This document shows, piece by piece, positions 33,914 to 42,692 of a stretch of DNA of 64,000 nt. This stretch comes from Berkiella_A sp050252335 (GTDB lineage Bacteria; Pseudomonadota; Gammaproteobacteria; Berkiellales; Berkiellaceae), in the NCBI GenBank assembly GCA_050252335.1, contig JBFWLB010000007.1:1-64000 (forward strand), given 5' to 3'. Within the stretch, counting starts at the first letter, position 1; every line of letters begins with the position of its first letter. A program made the translations under genes and the position numbers. The notes beneath the pieces were generated by a model, which saw only the letters and a list, made by a program, of their open reading frames with translations, was not told the DNA's origin and did no database searches.

Positions 33914-35154
33914 TTAACAACTAATCTAAGTGCTCGTTTCTCAAAAAGTTTCATATGCCCAGAGGCTGCCTGCTCGATGTGATTGCTCCACCACTCCATA
34001 ACAGGTTTTCGTCTTGCCAGATAATTTGCCCTATTGTAGGCATTTCGCACTTCGTCTTTGCCAGTGTGAGCTAAGGCAGCTTCTATTACGTCAAAGTCAA
34101 AGCCTTGCTCATTCAGAGTGGTACTTGCTAATGCTCTAAAACCATGGGAAACCAGTAAGCCACCATAGCCCATCCGTTTAAGAGCAACATTTGCGGTGCA
34201 CGAATTGATATGGGTGCGTGGATCACGATCTGCTGGGAACACATGCTCTCTATGGCCACTTATAGGTTTCATGATCTCAAGTAGGGCAATGCATTGGTCG
34301 GTTAAAGGAACGATGTGTTCCTTTTTCTTTTTCATTCGTTCAGCAGGAATTGTCCAGAGTCGATTCTCAATGTCGATTTCTTCCCAGCGAGCACCTGCGG
34401 CTTCGCTAGGCCTAACCATGGTATGTAGTTGCCATTCGATTAGGCAACGTGTTGTTCGTTTAATGCTTGCTGTGAGGATTGTCCGCATTAATTCAGGTAA
34501 TTGATCTGGCTTGAGTGTTGGGAGGTGTTGTTTTGTCGGTGCTTTGAATGCTTTACTGATCCCCGCTAATGGATTAGCCGCGAGTATTCCAGAGTTAACA
34601 GCAAAGATCATAATTTCATTGAGTCGCTGGCAAAGTCGTTTGACGGTTTCTAGACTGCCTTTAGCAGCAATAGGCTTGATGGTATCGATAGTTTTGACGG
34701 CCGTAATCTTATGAATAGGTAGTTTTCCTAGGCTCGGGAAAATATGTAGCTCAAGCGAGCGCCATGTGTCGTCTGCGTGGTTGGCTGATACGCTAGACTT
34801 TTTGACTTCTAGCCATTGTGCAGCAATGTGTTTAAGCGTGTTTGTGTGCTCACGTTCTTTTTTAAGATCGTTTTCGTCACGGTATTCTTTGGGATCAATT
34901 TCTTTGGCTAGCAATTCTCTAGCAAATTTGCGTTTGCTGCGTGCGTCGGCAATAGATACTTCAGGATAGCTACCAAAACTGAGGCAGGTTCGCACTTTGG
35001 TGAACGGCCGGTAATAATCAAATAGCCAAAGCTTAGAGCCATTGGGTTTTACGCGAAGCTGTAAGCCTTCGCCATCTGATAGCGCGTAAACCTTCTTTTT
35101 GGGCTTTGCCTGTTTAACTTCAGTATTGGTTAAAGGTTTTGTTGTTCTGGCCAT
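33910..35154 (-). CDS. int: P4-type integrase of the ssrA island
   Basis: 414 aa. The N-terminal DUF4102 arm-binding domain (LTNTEVKQAKPKKKVYALSD, then GLQLRVKPNGSKLWLFDY) and a C-terminal tyrosine recombinase domain with MVRPSEAAGARW, HGFRALASTTLN and AHTGKDEVRNAYNRANY are typical. Such integrases target tRNA and tmRNA genes. The start is 116 bases from the att repeat at ssrA and the gene reads into the island, as expected for the element's own integrase. Confidence 0.94.
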   Translation of the reverse strand: MARTTKPLTNTEVKQAKPKKKVYALSDGEGLQLRVKPNGSKLWLFDYYRPFTKVRTCLSFGSYPEVSIADARSKRKFARELLAKEIDPKEYRDENDLKKEREHTNTLKHIAAQWLEVKKSSVSANHADDTWRSLELHIFPSLGKLPIHKITAVKTIDTIKPIAAKGSLETVKRLCQRLNEIMIFAVNSGILAANPLAGISKAFKAPTKQHLPTLKPDQLPELMRTILTASIKRTTRCLIEWQLHTMVRPSEAAGARWEEIDIENRLWTIPAERMKKKKEHIVPLTDQCIALLEIMKPISGHREHVFPADRDPRTHINSCTANVALKRMGYGGLLVSHGFRALASTTLNEQGFDFDVIEAALAHTGKDEVRNAYNRANYLARRKPVMEWWSNHIEQAASGHMKLFEKRALRLVVN

Positions 35155-35269
35155 CTTAGTAGTACCACTTTTAGAGTATCGCTATGGTACTACTAAGTGA
35201 ACTACTAAAAAAGTAGGATCTTATGAAATGCCTTAGAGTCTTATAGGTACAAAAAAAGCCTATAACTCG

Positions 35270-35337
35270 TTAAAATTATAGGCTTTTTAGTCGTTCTCGT
35301 ATTTCGTTGGATTTAAATCTGGTGGAGGCGGCGGGAA
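35270..35337. other. Proximal attachment site at ssrA 3' end
   Basis: Shares about 70 bases with 22364-22437 (see there). It includes the last 18 bases of tmRNA and 50 bases downstream with GGCTTTTTAGTCGTTCT, which may also be the ssrA terminator (AAAATTATAGGCTTTT region). Insertion here leaves the tmRNA 3' end intact. Confidence 0.88.
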
Positions 35338-35668
35338 TCGAACCCGCGTCCGAAGCATTTACGCTGAAGGGTCTACATGTTTATCTAGACCATTATTTTA
35401 ACTGGCCACACCCGGCCTAGCAGGGTATAAACAGCGAGTCTCTGAGTTTTAACCAAGGACTTCGAAACAAAGCCATTGGCGATCTTGTAAAAGTTACCCC
35501 CTGTCTAACCGTACAAGCCCGGCTAGGAGAGAGGCTATCGCTTAAGCAGCGATTGCGTAGTTTTCGTCGTTTGCAATTATGACGATTGCAGTTAAGTTTA
35601 ACGAGATTAATTGCCTACTCGACATGCACCTTAAGTTTCAAGTACCCCGTCGAAGCCTGGTCGCCCCC
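35320..35668 (-). ncRNA. ssrA: Transfer-messenger RNA (tmRNA)
   Basis: The 5' end GGGGGCGACC pairs with the 3' acceptor GCCGCCTCCACCA, and the T arm GGGTTCGATTCCCG is intact. The tag frame reads GCA AAC GAC GAA AAC TAC GCA ATC GCT GCT TAA, giving the tag ANDENYAIAA after the charged alanine, close to other gammaproteobacterial tags. It releases stalled ribosomes and marks proteins for proteolysis together with SmpB (5915-6382). The 3' end is used as the island attachment site. Confidence 0.97.
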
Positions 35669-35676
35669 AACTAATA

Positions 35677-35705
35677 ATCATAGCTAATATAGTTATTTGT
35701 GTCAA
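35677..35705 (-). promoter_or_regulatory. Sigma-70 promoter of ssrA
   Basis: On the minus strand TTGACA (35700-35705), a 17-base spacer, then TATGAT (35677-35682), 8 bases before the 5' G of tmRNA. This is a near-consensus strong promoter. Confidence 0.9.
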
Positions 35706-35745
35706 TTTGTCTAGCAGTACAATTAGGCTAGGCGTCAAGCTTTTT

Positions 35746-37800
35746 TCAAGGCTTAATAGAATATTTGGATGATTCCAGAGCTTCTTTCTCTAACTTTTCA
35801 TTGGCAGCTTTATCTTTTTCGCCATCTTCAGAGACAAGTAACTCTGGCTCTGAATCTTTGTTGGCAACGGTTTCAAAATGCTTTATTAAAGAGCGTGTAT
35901 TTCTGGGACCACTCTCTACCGCTTCTGTCTCTTTTTCAGCAGAAGTTAAATCAGCCTTATCGGATGCTGCCTCTTCAACAACCTCAACTGCTATCTCCAC
36001 TTCTGGATGTATAGGCGCGGATATCTCTATTTCTTTCTTTTTCCCCAAAAGACCAGAAAAGAAAGAGCCAATGGCATTCGCGGCACGTCTAAACACCCCA
36101 GGCGCTTCAGCAGCAGTCTGCGTTTTCTTCTCAACAAATTCTTCTACACTCGGAGAAACGGCATATTCTACTTGCCCTTGCACATTCTCAACTTTTTTAT
36201 TTAATTTATACCCTTTCCAAGCGAGTTTTGTTCCCTTATATGCAGCAACAGCAGCTGGTAAAGCCGCAATGGCACTTAAAGCGCCATAAACAGGTACGGC
36301 TGCAGGTGCGGCAGGGGTAGCCAACATAATCATTGGCACAAAGGTCGCGACTGCACTCAATAACACAGCAACCACATTCCAACCAATAATCTTTAAACGA
36401 GTACTCGCATTTTCTGATAAGCTATGTAATCGTTGCCTTCTCTTAAACAAATTCATTACTTCGCCATAATCTTCTTTAAACTGCTTTTCAGTATTTTCTT
36501 GGCGCCATTTTGTTGCTTTTGTCATCCAATCGCCAATATTTGTGAACTTAATATCTGGCGACTCAAAAACAAGTGTATACATTAATGAGGATTTATCTGC
36601 GTTAGGAGAATTTATAAAATAATCTGCAAATTTTACAATGAAGTCTCCTGCTTTTTTCTTATCTTCTGGTGTATTTAAATTCGTCAAATTTTCTAAATAT
36701 ATTTTTAATTCCGCTTTAAAGTCATCGGGCAAACGATATTGCTCTACCAGTTGATATTGATTATGTGCATAGCGTAACGTCGCTGCGTCAGCTTTATCAA
36801 AACCTTTATCCAATAGCTCTTTTTCAAAATCAGCATGTGGTTGTTTCAACCAATCTGGTGATAAATTTTTTCCAACCAACATCATCATGATTTCATTTTG
36901 CAAATGTGCATTATTTAAGAACTCCCGATGCGGCTCTAACTTATCTGCGGGCAAAGAAAGTAAATCAAGCGTATTTTCAAAATTTTCTTTTGAAGCATGT
37001 GGGATCACAGACATGATGCCACGAATTTTTTCTTGCTGAGCTTGGTTTATATTAATAGAGTGATTGAGCACACGAACCATCACATCACGCATTTGTCTTT
37101 CAGACATATGCTTTTTATCTTTTCTGTAAATAAGAATATCTTTTATTTCATTTCGTAAATTTTCTGGCAATTGTGCTGCGGCAATTCTTTTTCGGATTTG
37201 GCTTGCTTCTTGGAATGTCTTAATTGTTTGCTCATTTATATTAGCAATTTTACACATTTCTTCAATGGCATCAGGTTCTGACTCAAAAAGTTTTGAAGGT
37301 AAATGACGATATGCTTTTAAAAGTGAAGTCGCCTTTTCAAATTTCTCATATTCAGCTTGTAAATCTTTAGGGACACCTAATTTATCTATCAGATTTTCTA
37401 TTTTATCTTTATCTTTAAAATCTTTTTTGATGCGTCTTTTTTCCCATTTTTCAGAGAAATATACCGCAATATTTCGTACTAATGTAACCGTTGACCCCAC
37501 AAAGGCCAACACAGGCACTGCTGCCGCTAAGGCAAGTGCCATGATCACACCCGTTGCGATAGATAATGCAGCCGAAATACCAAACAAAGTGGCCGGAAAC
37601 AATTTCTCATACCAGGATAATTCTTTGTTTCGCAGTGTTTCCACCATAGAATAGGCAAACATACCTGCACCAACAAAATGGAAAATGTTCCCAAAGGCAG
37701 CACCTAAACTACCTGACGCACTGCCAACATTACCAGCACCTAATGCACTAATACCTTGCCTTAAGTTCGTTACGAGATCTCGAGCGCCTGATAATGCCAT
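35746..37800 (-). CDS. Large membrane protein of unknown function, 684 aa
   Basis: A Gly/Ala-rich N-terminus leads into hydrophobic segments at about 35-55, 67-85 and 85-110, then a long charged helical region (about 130-455), a second hydrophobic pair at about 475-525 (VVAVLLSAVATFVPMIML, YGALSAIAALPAAVAAY), and a Glu/Ser-rich acidic C-terminus of about 130 aa ending SSKYSIKP. No enzyme motif seen. Two membrane hairpins plus an acidic tail are typical of membrane-targeted effectors in Legionellales; this is inference. Lies between ssrA and the aldehyde dehydrogenase gene. Confidence 0.65.
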   Translation of the reverse strand: MALSGARDLVTNLRQGISALGAGNVGSASGSLGAAFGNIFHFVGAGMFAYSMVETLRNKELSWYEKLFPATLFGISAALSIATGVIMALALAAAVPVLAFVGSTVTLVRNIAVYFSEKWEKRRIKKDFKDKDKIENLIDKLGVPKDLQAEYEKFEKATSLLKAYRHLPSKLFESEPDAIEEMCKIANINEQTIKTFQEASQIRKRIAAAQLPENLRNEIKDILIYRKDKKHMSERQMRDVMVRVLNHSININQAQQEKIRGIMSVIPHASKENFENTLDLLSLPADKLEPHREFLNNAHLQNEIMMMLVGKNLSPDWLKQPHADFEKELLDKGFDKADAATLRYAHNQYQLVEQYRLPDDFKAELKIYLENLTNLNTPEDKKKAGDFIVKFADYFINSPNADKSSLMYTLVFESPDIKFTNIGDWMTKATKWRQENTEKQFKEDYGEVMNLFKRRQRLHSLSENASTRLKIIGWNVVAVLLSAVATFVPMIMLATPAAPAAVPVYGALSAIAALPAAVAAYKGTKLAWKGYKLNKKVENVQGQVEYAVSPSVEEFVEKKTQTAAEAPGVFRRAANAIGSFFSGLLGKKKEIEISAPIHPEVEIAVEVVEEAASDKADLTSAEKETEAVESGPRNTRSLIKHFETVANKDSEPELLVSEDGEKDKAANEKLEKEALESSKYSIKP

Positions 37801-38013
37801 ATATGCACACTTAAGTTAATTATGGTACTTATAATATAGTTTATTACATTTTCAAGTTAATTTACTAAAATATATTTTATATAGAATTCAAAGCATTAAA
37901 ATGCTACTTTGTCGCATGTACACACAATAAAATTATGCTTAAAATAAAGATTGTTCTATGTAGTCGCAGCACATGACTATATCCAGCTTGTTTTTTATCT
38001 AAATAAGAGCCTC

Positions 38014-39375
38014 ATGAAAAGTATCAGTCCTGTTAGTGCCGAACTCATCTGCATTTTTCAAGCACATACAAATGCAGAAATAGAAAATGCAATTATCAAT
38101 GCACACAATGCCTTTAAAACATGGCGCAACTATTCCTTTGAGAGACGTGCAAGCTGTTTCAAAAAAGCAGCCACAATACTCAGAGATAACGCAGTAGAGC
38201 ATGCCACAATGATTAGCCAAGAAATGGGCAAGTCATTTAAAGAAGCGCTGGCAGAAATTGAAAAGTGTGCCGTATGTTGCGATTATTATGCTGAGCATGG
38301 CGCTACACTATTGCAAAATGAAAGCATCTCAACAGCAGCACAAAAAAGTTATATCAGCTATCAACCTTTAGGCGTTATTTTATCGATTATGCCTTGGAAT
38401 TTTCCCTATTGGCAGGTATTTCGTTTTGCAGCCCCCACACTTATGGCTGGAAATACTGCTCTTTTAAAACATGCCTCTAATGTATCGGGCTGTTCTGTCG
38501 CTATTGAAAAAATATTTATAGATGCTGGTTTTTTAGAGCATACTTTTCAATCACTGTTGGTAAAATCTACAGATATAGAACCCATCATTGCTCATCCTTT
38601 GGTTCAGGCTGTCACGCTCACTGGCAGCACACAGGCTGGCAGCAGTGTGGCTCAATTGTGTGGAAAATATATCAAAAAATCTGTCTTAGAATTAGGTGGC
38701 AGTGATCCCTATCTCATTTTAGAAGATGCTGATTTAGAAAGTGCCGCTGAATTATGTGTACAAAGCAGAACTTTAAATGCAGGACAAAGCTGCATTGCAG
38801 CAAAGCGCTTTCTAGTGATGGAATCTGTTTATGAAAGGTTTGTCAGCTTATTTGTAGATAAAATGCGCGCCATCCGAATGGGCGATCCCTTTTCTGCACA
38901 AACACATATTGGTCCAATGGCAACACATGCATTACGTGATGAGTTACATAAGCAAGTAACTCGCTCTATCCAACTAGGTGCAAACTGTCTATTGGGGGGG
39001 GAACTTCCAGATAATGTGGGCGCTTATTATCCTGCCACTGTACTTAGCAATGTAAAACCTGGCATGCCTGCCTTTGAAGAAGAATTATTTGGTCCTGTTG
39101 CCAGCATCATCAAAGTCAAAACACAAAAAGAAGCGATTGAAATTGCCAATGCCAGCCATTTTGGTCTAGGAAGTGCTGTTTTTACACAAGATATTGCAAA
39201 GGGACAGCATATTGCTGAGCATGAACTCCAATCTGGCAACTGCTTTGTAAATGATTTTGTACGCTCTGATCCTCGCTTACCTTTTGGCGGCATTAAACAA
39301 AGCGGCTATGGCAGAGAATTAGCGCATTGTGGTATACGAGAATTCTGCAATATTAAAACTGTTTATATTAAGTAA
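38014..39375 (+). CDS. NAD(P)-dependent succinate-semialdehyde-type dehydrogenase
   Basis: Aldehyde dehydrogenase superfamily, 453 aa from the ATG at 38014 (the frame opens 63 bases earlier but without a good start). The cofactor region MPWNFPYWQVFRFAAPTLMAGN, base Glu226 in LELGGSDP and nucleophile Cys260 in NAGQSC are all present. The short N-terminus and the overall sequence suit the Sad/YneI subgroup acting on succinate semialdehyde. Followed after 10 bases by traX. Confidence 0.88.
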   Translation: MKSISPVSAELICIFQAHTNAEIENAIINAHNAFKTWRNYSFERRASCFKKAATILRDNAVEHATMISQEMGKSFKEALAEIEKCAVCCDYYAEHGATLLQNESISTAAQKSYISYQPLGVILSIMPWNFPYWQVFRFAAPTLMAGNTALLKHASNVSGCSVAIEKIFIDAGFLEHTFQSLLVKSTDIEPIIAHPLVQAVTLTGSTQAGSSVAQLCGKYIKKSVLELGGSDPYLILEDADLESAAELCVQSRTLNAGQSCIAAKRFLVMESVYERFVSLFVDKMRAIRMGDPFSAQTHIGPMATHALRDELHKQVTRSIQLGANCLLGGELPDNVGAYYPATVLSNVKPGMPAFEEELFGPVASIIKVKTQKEAIEIANASHFGLGSAVFTQDIAKGQHIAEHELQSGNCFVNDFVRSDPRLPFGGIKQSGYGRELAHCGIREFCNIKTVYIK

Positions 39376-39385
39376 AACACTATTG

Positions 39386-40171
39386 ATGAACACGCAAATA
39401 CAAAATAATACTGCAGAAAATACTTGGCTATCAAAACTATACAAATATGGTAAGTCTGTTAATAGTCACGATGCGCTCAAAATAGTCGCTATTACTTTGA
39501 TGTTTGTCGATCATATAGGTTACTACCTTTTTGACAATAACAGTGTCATGCGCTTGATAGGTAGAAGTGCCGCTCCTCTTTTTTATTTTCTAATTGGCTA
39601 TACAGGAAAAGTAAATTGTAAACCCAGTTTATTGATCTATGGGGGCATCTTATCATTAACGGGTTTACTATTTGGCCATACCTTCTGGATTAATATACTT
39701 TATACCTTTATTTTTGCCTATTTAATCTTGCTGTATATCCCAACAACCAAGCTACCTGTTTTTGTCTCTATAGGATTAATAGTTGCTTTGATTGTGGCAA
39801 ATTCTTTTCTCTATCCTTATGTAGAGTACGGCACGCTAGGTATTATCATTGCAATTACTGCACATTGGCTAAAAGAGAAAGTGCCTTTAGCGGGGCTCTG
39901 GCTTGCCTTAGCCTTAGGTTTACATATGTTTTGGCAAGCATTGGTATTCAATCTCTTTCGAACGCCCGCATTTACCTATGGTACTCTTTTTATAACATTG
40001 TCACTTTGGCTAGCGTTATATAACTATAAGCTGATCAACCTTAAGATCCCACAGCTGCTCATTCTCCCCAGCCTGTTTATTTCCCGCTATTCTTTGGATA
40101 TTTATTTTTATCATGTGTTCTTGTTAAAAGCCTACCATCTGGCACATAAGTACGGTTATTTATTTTTTTAA
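39386..40171 (+). CDS. TraX family membrane protein
   Basis: 261 aa with about eight hydrophobic segments. The hallmark ALKIVAITLMFVDHIGYYLF near the start and the SRYSLDIYFYHVFLLKAYH end match TraX, which acetylates F pilin in conjugative plasmids; chromosomal homologues exist without plasmid genes and have unclear acyltransferase roles. I use the ATG at 39386; the frame extends upstream into the dehydrogenase without a start. No other tra genes nearby. Confidence 0.85.
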   Translation: MNTQIQNNTAENTWLSKLYKYGKSVNSHDALKIVAITLMFVDHIGYYLFDNNSVMRLIGRSAAPLFYFLIGYTGKVNCKPSLLIYGGILSLTGLLFGHTFWINILYTFIFAYLILLYIPTTKLPVFVSIGLIVALIVANSFLYPYVEYGTLGIIIAITAHWLKEKVPLAGLWLALALGLHMFWQALVFNLFRTPAFTYGTLFITLSLWLALYNYKLINLKIPQLLILPSLFISRYSLDIYFYHVFLLKAYHLAHKYGYLFF

Positions 40172-40386
40172 GGTCTTTTCATGTGCTGCATAATACCGAC
40201 TTTAATTTCAGTCTTTTTGTGAATATTGAATGAGATCATATTCTTAACGTTTCGTGAAATATCACTTTTGTTTCGTTATAGTGCCTAAAGATGTAGCGCC
40301 TTGTCTTTACAGCAAAAAACCTCAGCATTGACTTCATTTTTAGGATTTAGTTTAATAACTAAATACACTCTTTTTTTAACTTTCTG

Positions 40387-40758
40387 ATGTCGTTAGGTGT
40401 CCTCGTCATGAAATATAAATTCTTTGATATGCTAAAAACTTGGTTAAAAACACTTTCCAGCAGTGATGCAAAGAAAACAACGCTGCATTCACCTTGGCAA
40501 GAGTATGAAACATTATCGCTCATACCTTTAGAAGAATTGGAAGAAATGATAAAAAAAGAACAACAAGAAGCAAAACAAAAATTAGATACTTTTAGCGATG
40601 TAATGCTCGAAACAACAGAAAATGCTGAAGGCCCGCATATTGCCGATCTCTCTAGCAATTACCCAATGCCACCTGTTATTACCTGCTTTACCATTGATGA
40701 TTCTGTTGATCCCAATTTACGCATCACTCATTATCCACCCAGTAATGCTTTGCATTAA
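40387..40758 (+). CDS. Hypothetical protein, 123 aa
   Basis: Starts MSLGVLVMKYKFF; an internal ATG at 40408 is an equally good start. The middle is an acidic/Lys-rich helix (LIPLEELEEMIKKEQQEAKQKL). No family recognised. A strong terminator lies 25 bases after its stop, which supports a transcribed gene. Confidence 0.5.
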   Translation: MSLGVLVMKYKFFDMLKTWLKTLSSSDAKKTTLHSPWQEYETLSLIPLEELEEMIKKEQQEAKQKLDTFSDVMLETTENAEGPHIADLSSNYPMPPVITCFTIDDSVDPNLRITHYPPSNALH

Positions 40759-40782
40759 TTTTTTTAAGTGAGAATCAGAAAT

Positions 40783-40813
40783 AAAAAAAGCGAGGTAACC
40801 CTCGCTTTTTTTA
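40783..40813. terminator. Bidirectional intrinsic terminator
   Basis: AAAAAAAGCGAGG, a short loop, then CCTCGCTTTTTTT: GC-rich stem flanked by A and T runs, placed between the convergent 123-aa gene and the first MLDF gene, so it can serve both. Confidence 0.9.
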
Positions 40814-40834
40814 TGACACAATGAATCGAAAGGA

Positions 40835-41563
40835 TTATTGTGGTTTACTAGAAGTTTTCTTCTGTATTTGTGCTTGAACCATTCTTTCCATATTGCCAAG
40901 CATCCCAATCTTTTTATCTTCTGATAATTTATTGAATTTTAAAACATTTGAAACTGTGTTGCTGTCTGAATTTCCAAAAGCGATAACTGTTTGGGGACTC
41001 AATTCGTTAAATGCAGTCAATACAGCGCCTGTCATTTTAGCAACAGCCTCTTTGTGAGCTTCATTAACATATTTGGCAACCAATTCTGCATGAGAAGGCT
41101 TCAAAGTAACAACAACAGGTTTTTCATCAACCGGCGAGCTGCTGCTGGCGCCACCACTCAATATAAGAAGTTTTGGTTGTTCTTTCTGAGCATCACTGCT
41201 TGACTCCTTCTGAACAGGCTTAATCTCATCTTCTTGCTCTGCCTTTAACGGCTTAGTGACAGCTTTTTCAGCATCACGCTTCATAATATTTTTTACAGCA
41301 GCAGTAACACCATAAATAGCAGCAACGGTGCTTGCAAGTGTGCCAGCAACAACGGTTAAATAAGATGCTTCTTCAGATATACCAGTCATATCCGCTAAAC
41401 CCTTCGCTGTATCAACTAGCATTTCTGGTGAATGCAATTCAAGCCCATAACCTTCTAAGGTTCTGCAAAGTAAATCTGTTGTTTCGCAAATAGGTGCAAG
41501 TTCAGGTGTGCTGCTACCGAACGTATTTTGGTAAATTTTTACTGGGTTGATGAAATCTAACAT
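40835..41563 (-). CDS. MLDF-family protein 1, single TM, 242 aa
   Basis: Begins MLDFINPVKIYQ at the ATG 41561-41563, with GAGAGG upstream (a longer start is rejected). A Cys pair (C31, C38 region) precedes one hydrophobic segment YLTVVAGTLASTVAAIYGV near 70-90; the rest is charged with a low-complexity Ser/Glu/Lys linker, then a helical C-terminal domain. The same plan (MLDF start, cysteines, one Gly/Ala-rich TM, charged tail) recurs in the next two genes. No known domain. Confidence 0.65.
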   Translation of the reverse strand: MLDFINPVKIYQNTFGSSTPELAPICETTDLLCRTLEGYGLELHSPEMLVDTAKGLADMTGISEEASYLTVVAGTLASTVAAIYGVTAAVKNIMKRDAEKAVTKPLKAEQEDEIKPVQKESSSDAQKEQPKLLILSGGASSSSPVDEKPVVVTLKPSHAELVAKYVNEAHKEAVAKMTGAVLTAFNELSPQTVIAFGNSDSNTVSNVLKFNKLSEDKKIGMLGNMERMVQAQIQKKTSSKPQ

Positions 41564-41776
41564 GGTCTCGGTTCCTCTCAATTATTAAAAAAATCACTTC
41601 AATGAAGACGATTATAAGCAGATTTTATTATTGGTCAATTGAATAACTTCTGTTTGAGATGAAGGGACTGATTGTGCGGCCAAGCGGATAAATTGCTGTA
41701 AAGAACACTATAAATTGGTTTATTTCTGTTAAGAAATGGCGCTTTGCTTTGCTATCTTAGTGGAGCTCAAAATATG

Positions 41777-41925
41777 ATGAGCGTAGCGAATCAAATACCC
41801 ACTTTGTAAAGGGGGATGATGCCTTTTAGGATTTATACCGCGATATTGGTCCACACAGCTAAATCTCTCTTGCGCTCTGCGCTTTCTCTCTTTACAAAGA
41901 GAGAAGATTTATTCGCTATGCGAAT
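41777..41925. repeat. Dispersed intergenic repeat, family B, copy 2
   Basis: It starts with ATGAGCGTAGCGAAT and ends ATTCGCTATGCGAAT, with CTTTGTAAAGGGGGATGATG and CAGCTAAATCTCTCTTGCGC inside, as in 9097-9253. It lies in the 490-bp gap between the first two MLDF genes; the rest of that gap holds only the terminator at 42003. Confidence 0.8.
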
Positions 41926-42002
41926 ACTCAGAAAATGATGCTAAGAAATGTACTGAATGCTAGCCTTCGCTAGCAAAACCAAGGAAAAATAAAAAACAAT
42001 AA

Positions 42003-42028
42003 AAAAAGCAGGCTTTCGCCTGCTTTTT
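42003..42028. terminator. Intrinsic terminator of the 104-aa MLDF gene
   Basis: AAAAAGCAGGC, loop TTTC, GCCTGCTTTTT: a perfect stem with A and T runs on both sides, 26 bases beyond the stop codon of the gene at 42054-42368. Confidence 0.92.
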
Positions 42029-42053
42029 CCATATTAAAGATTTCTCTTTAGTA

Positions 42054-42368
42054 TTATCTGTTGTACTTAGAAGCTAAACGTGCTGAACGACGTGGGCCTG
42101 TTGTTTCAGCTTTTGTTTCAGTGTTTTGAACAGAAGAAATTTCTTCAGAACCTTCAGCTTTTTCAGATTTACCAAGAATTGCATCTTTGTTCATGTATGC
42201 AGCAACGCCACCAGCAACTAAAGCTGTACCGCCAGCAATTGCAGCGATTGAATTTAAATGAGGTTTAACATAGCAATCGAAAATGCCTTGGCATACGTCT
42301 TGAACGACTGGTGGGCAGTAGCTAGAAGCACCTAAATCACAAGCTTTTTGCTTAATAAAATCTAACAT
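42054..42368 (-). CDS. MLDF-family protein 2 with HMGN-like RRSARL motif
   Basis: 104 aa: MLDFIKQKACDLGASSYCPP, a further Cys pair, then one hydrophobic segment (SIAAIAGGTALVAGGVAAYM, about 40-59), an acidic linker and the C-terminus TTGPRRSARLASKYNR. The last part contains RRSARLAS, one residue away in each of two positions from RRSARLSA, the invariant core of the HMGN nucleosome-binding domain. A good ribosome-binding site (CGGAG) and a strong terminator frame the gene, so it is likely well expressed. Exposure to host chromatin is speculative. Confidence 0.7.
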   Translation of the reverse strand: MLDFIKQKACDLGASSYCPPVVQDVCQGIFDCYVKPHLNSIAAIAGGTALVAGGVAAYMNKDAILGKSEKAEGSEEISSVQNTETKAETTGPRRSARLASKYNR

Positions 42369-42634
42369 AATATATACTCCGAGTTGTGGTTGAAAAATTA
42401 TTTAAGAGACAAGGCTAAGTATAATGATATTTTGTTAGTTGGCAATCAAATACAGGTCAATTGAGATAAGCGGTAGGGCTTTTCTTATAGGTGGTAAAAA
42501 TCCTTATTTTTAAGCTGTTTTTCGCTTATTTTTTAGTCATTACTGACAGAATACATATATTAAAATCACTAAAATAACAGCACATACTGAACGGCTGCCA
42601 CAATATTTACTCTATACAAACAATTCTGAGAGAC

Positions 42635-42665
42635 AAAAAAAAGCCCGATATTTATCGGGCTTTTT
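42635..42665. terminator. Intrinsic terminator of the 238-aa MLDF gene
   Basis: AAAAAGCCCGAT, loop ATTT, ATCGGGCTTTTT: a perfect stem with A/T runs 28 bases after the stop of the gene at 42693. The rest of the gap 42369-42692 is AT-rich without a feature. Confidence 0.92.
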
Positions 42666-42692
42666 AGTACTTGAGGCAAGTTTTACTTTATA

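Larger units (their letters stand above)
22364..35337. mobile_element. Integrative genomic island at ssrA, about 13 kb
   Basis: The element is bounded by a direct repeat of about 70 bp whose proximal copy overlaps the ssrA 3' end, with a P4-type integrase reading away from ssrA at that end. Cargo: type I restriction-modification (hsdR, hsdM, hsdS), two unrecognised coupled genes, AlpA, an HTH/zinc-ribbon protein, a second tyrosine recombinase, and a toxin-antitoxin pair. No replication or conjugation gene is seen, so it is integrative but probably not self-transmissible. Island genes run to the right except the P4-type integrase. Confidence 0.88.

Noticed and set aside
39386..40171. TraX as a sign of a conjugative element
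   Set aside because: No other transfer genes lie nearby, it sits outside the att repeats, and chromosomal TraX homologues are common.
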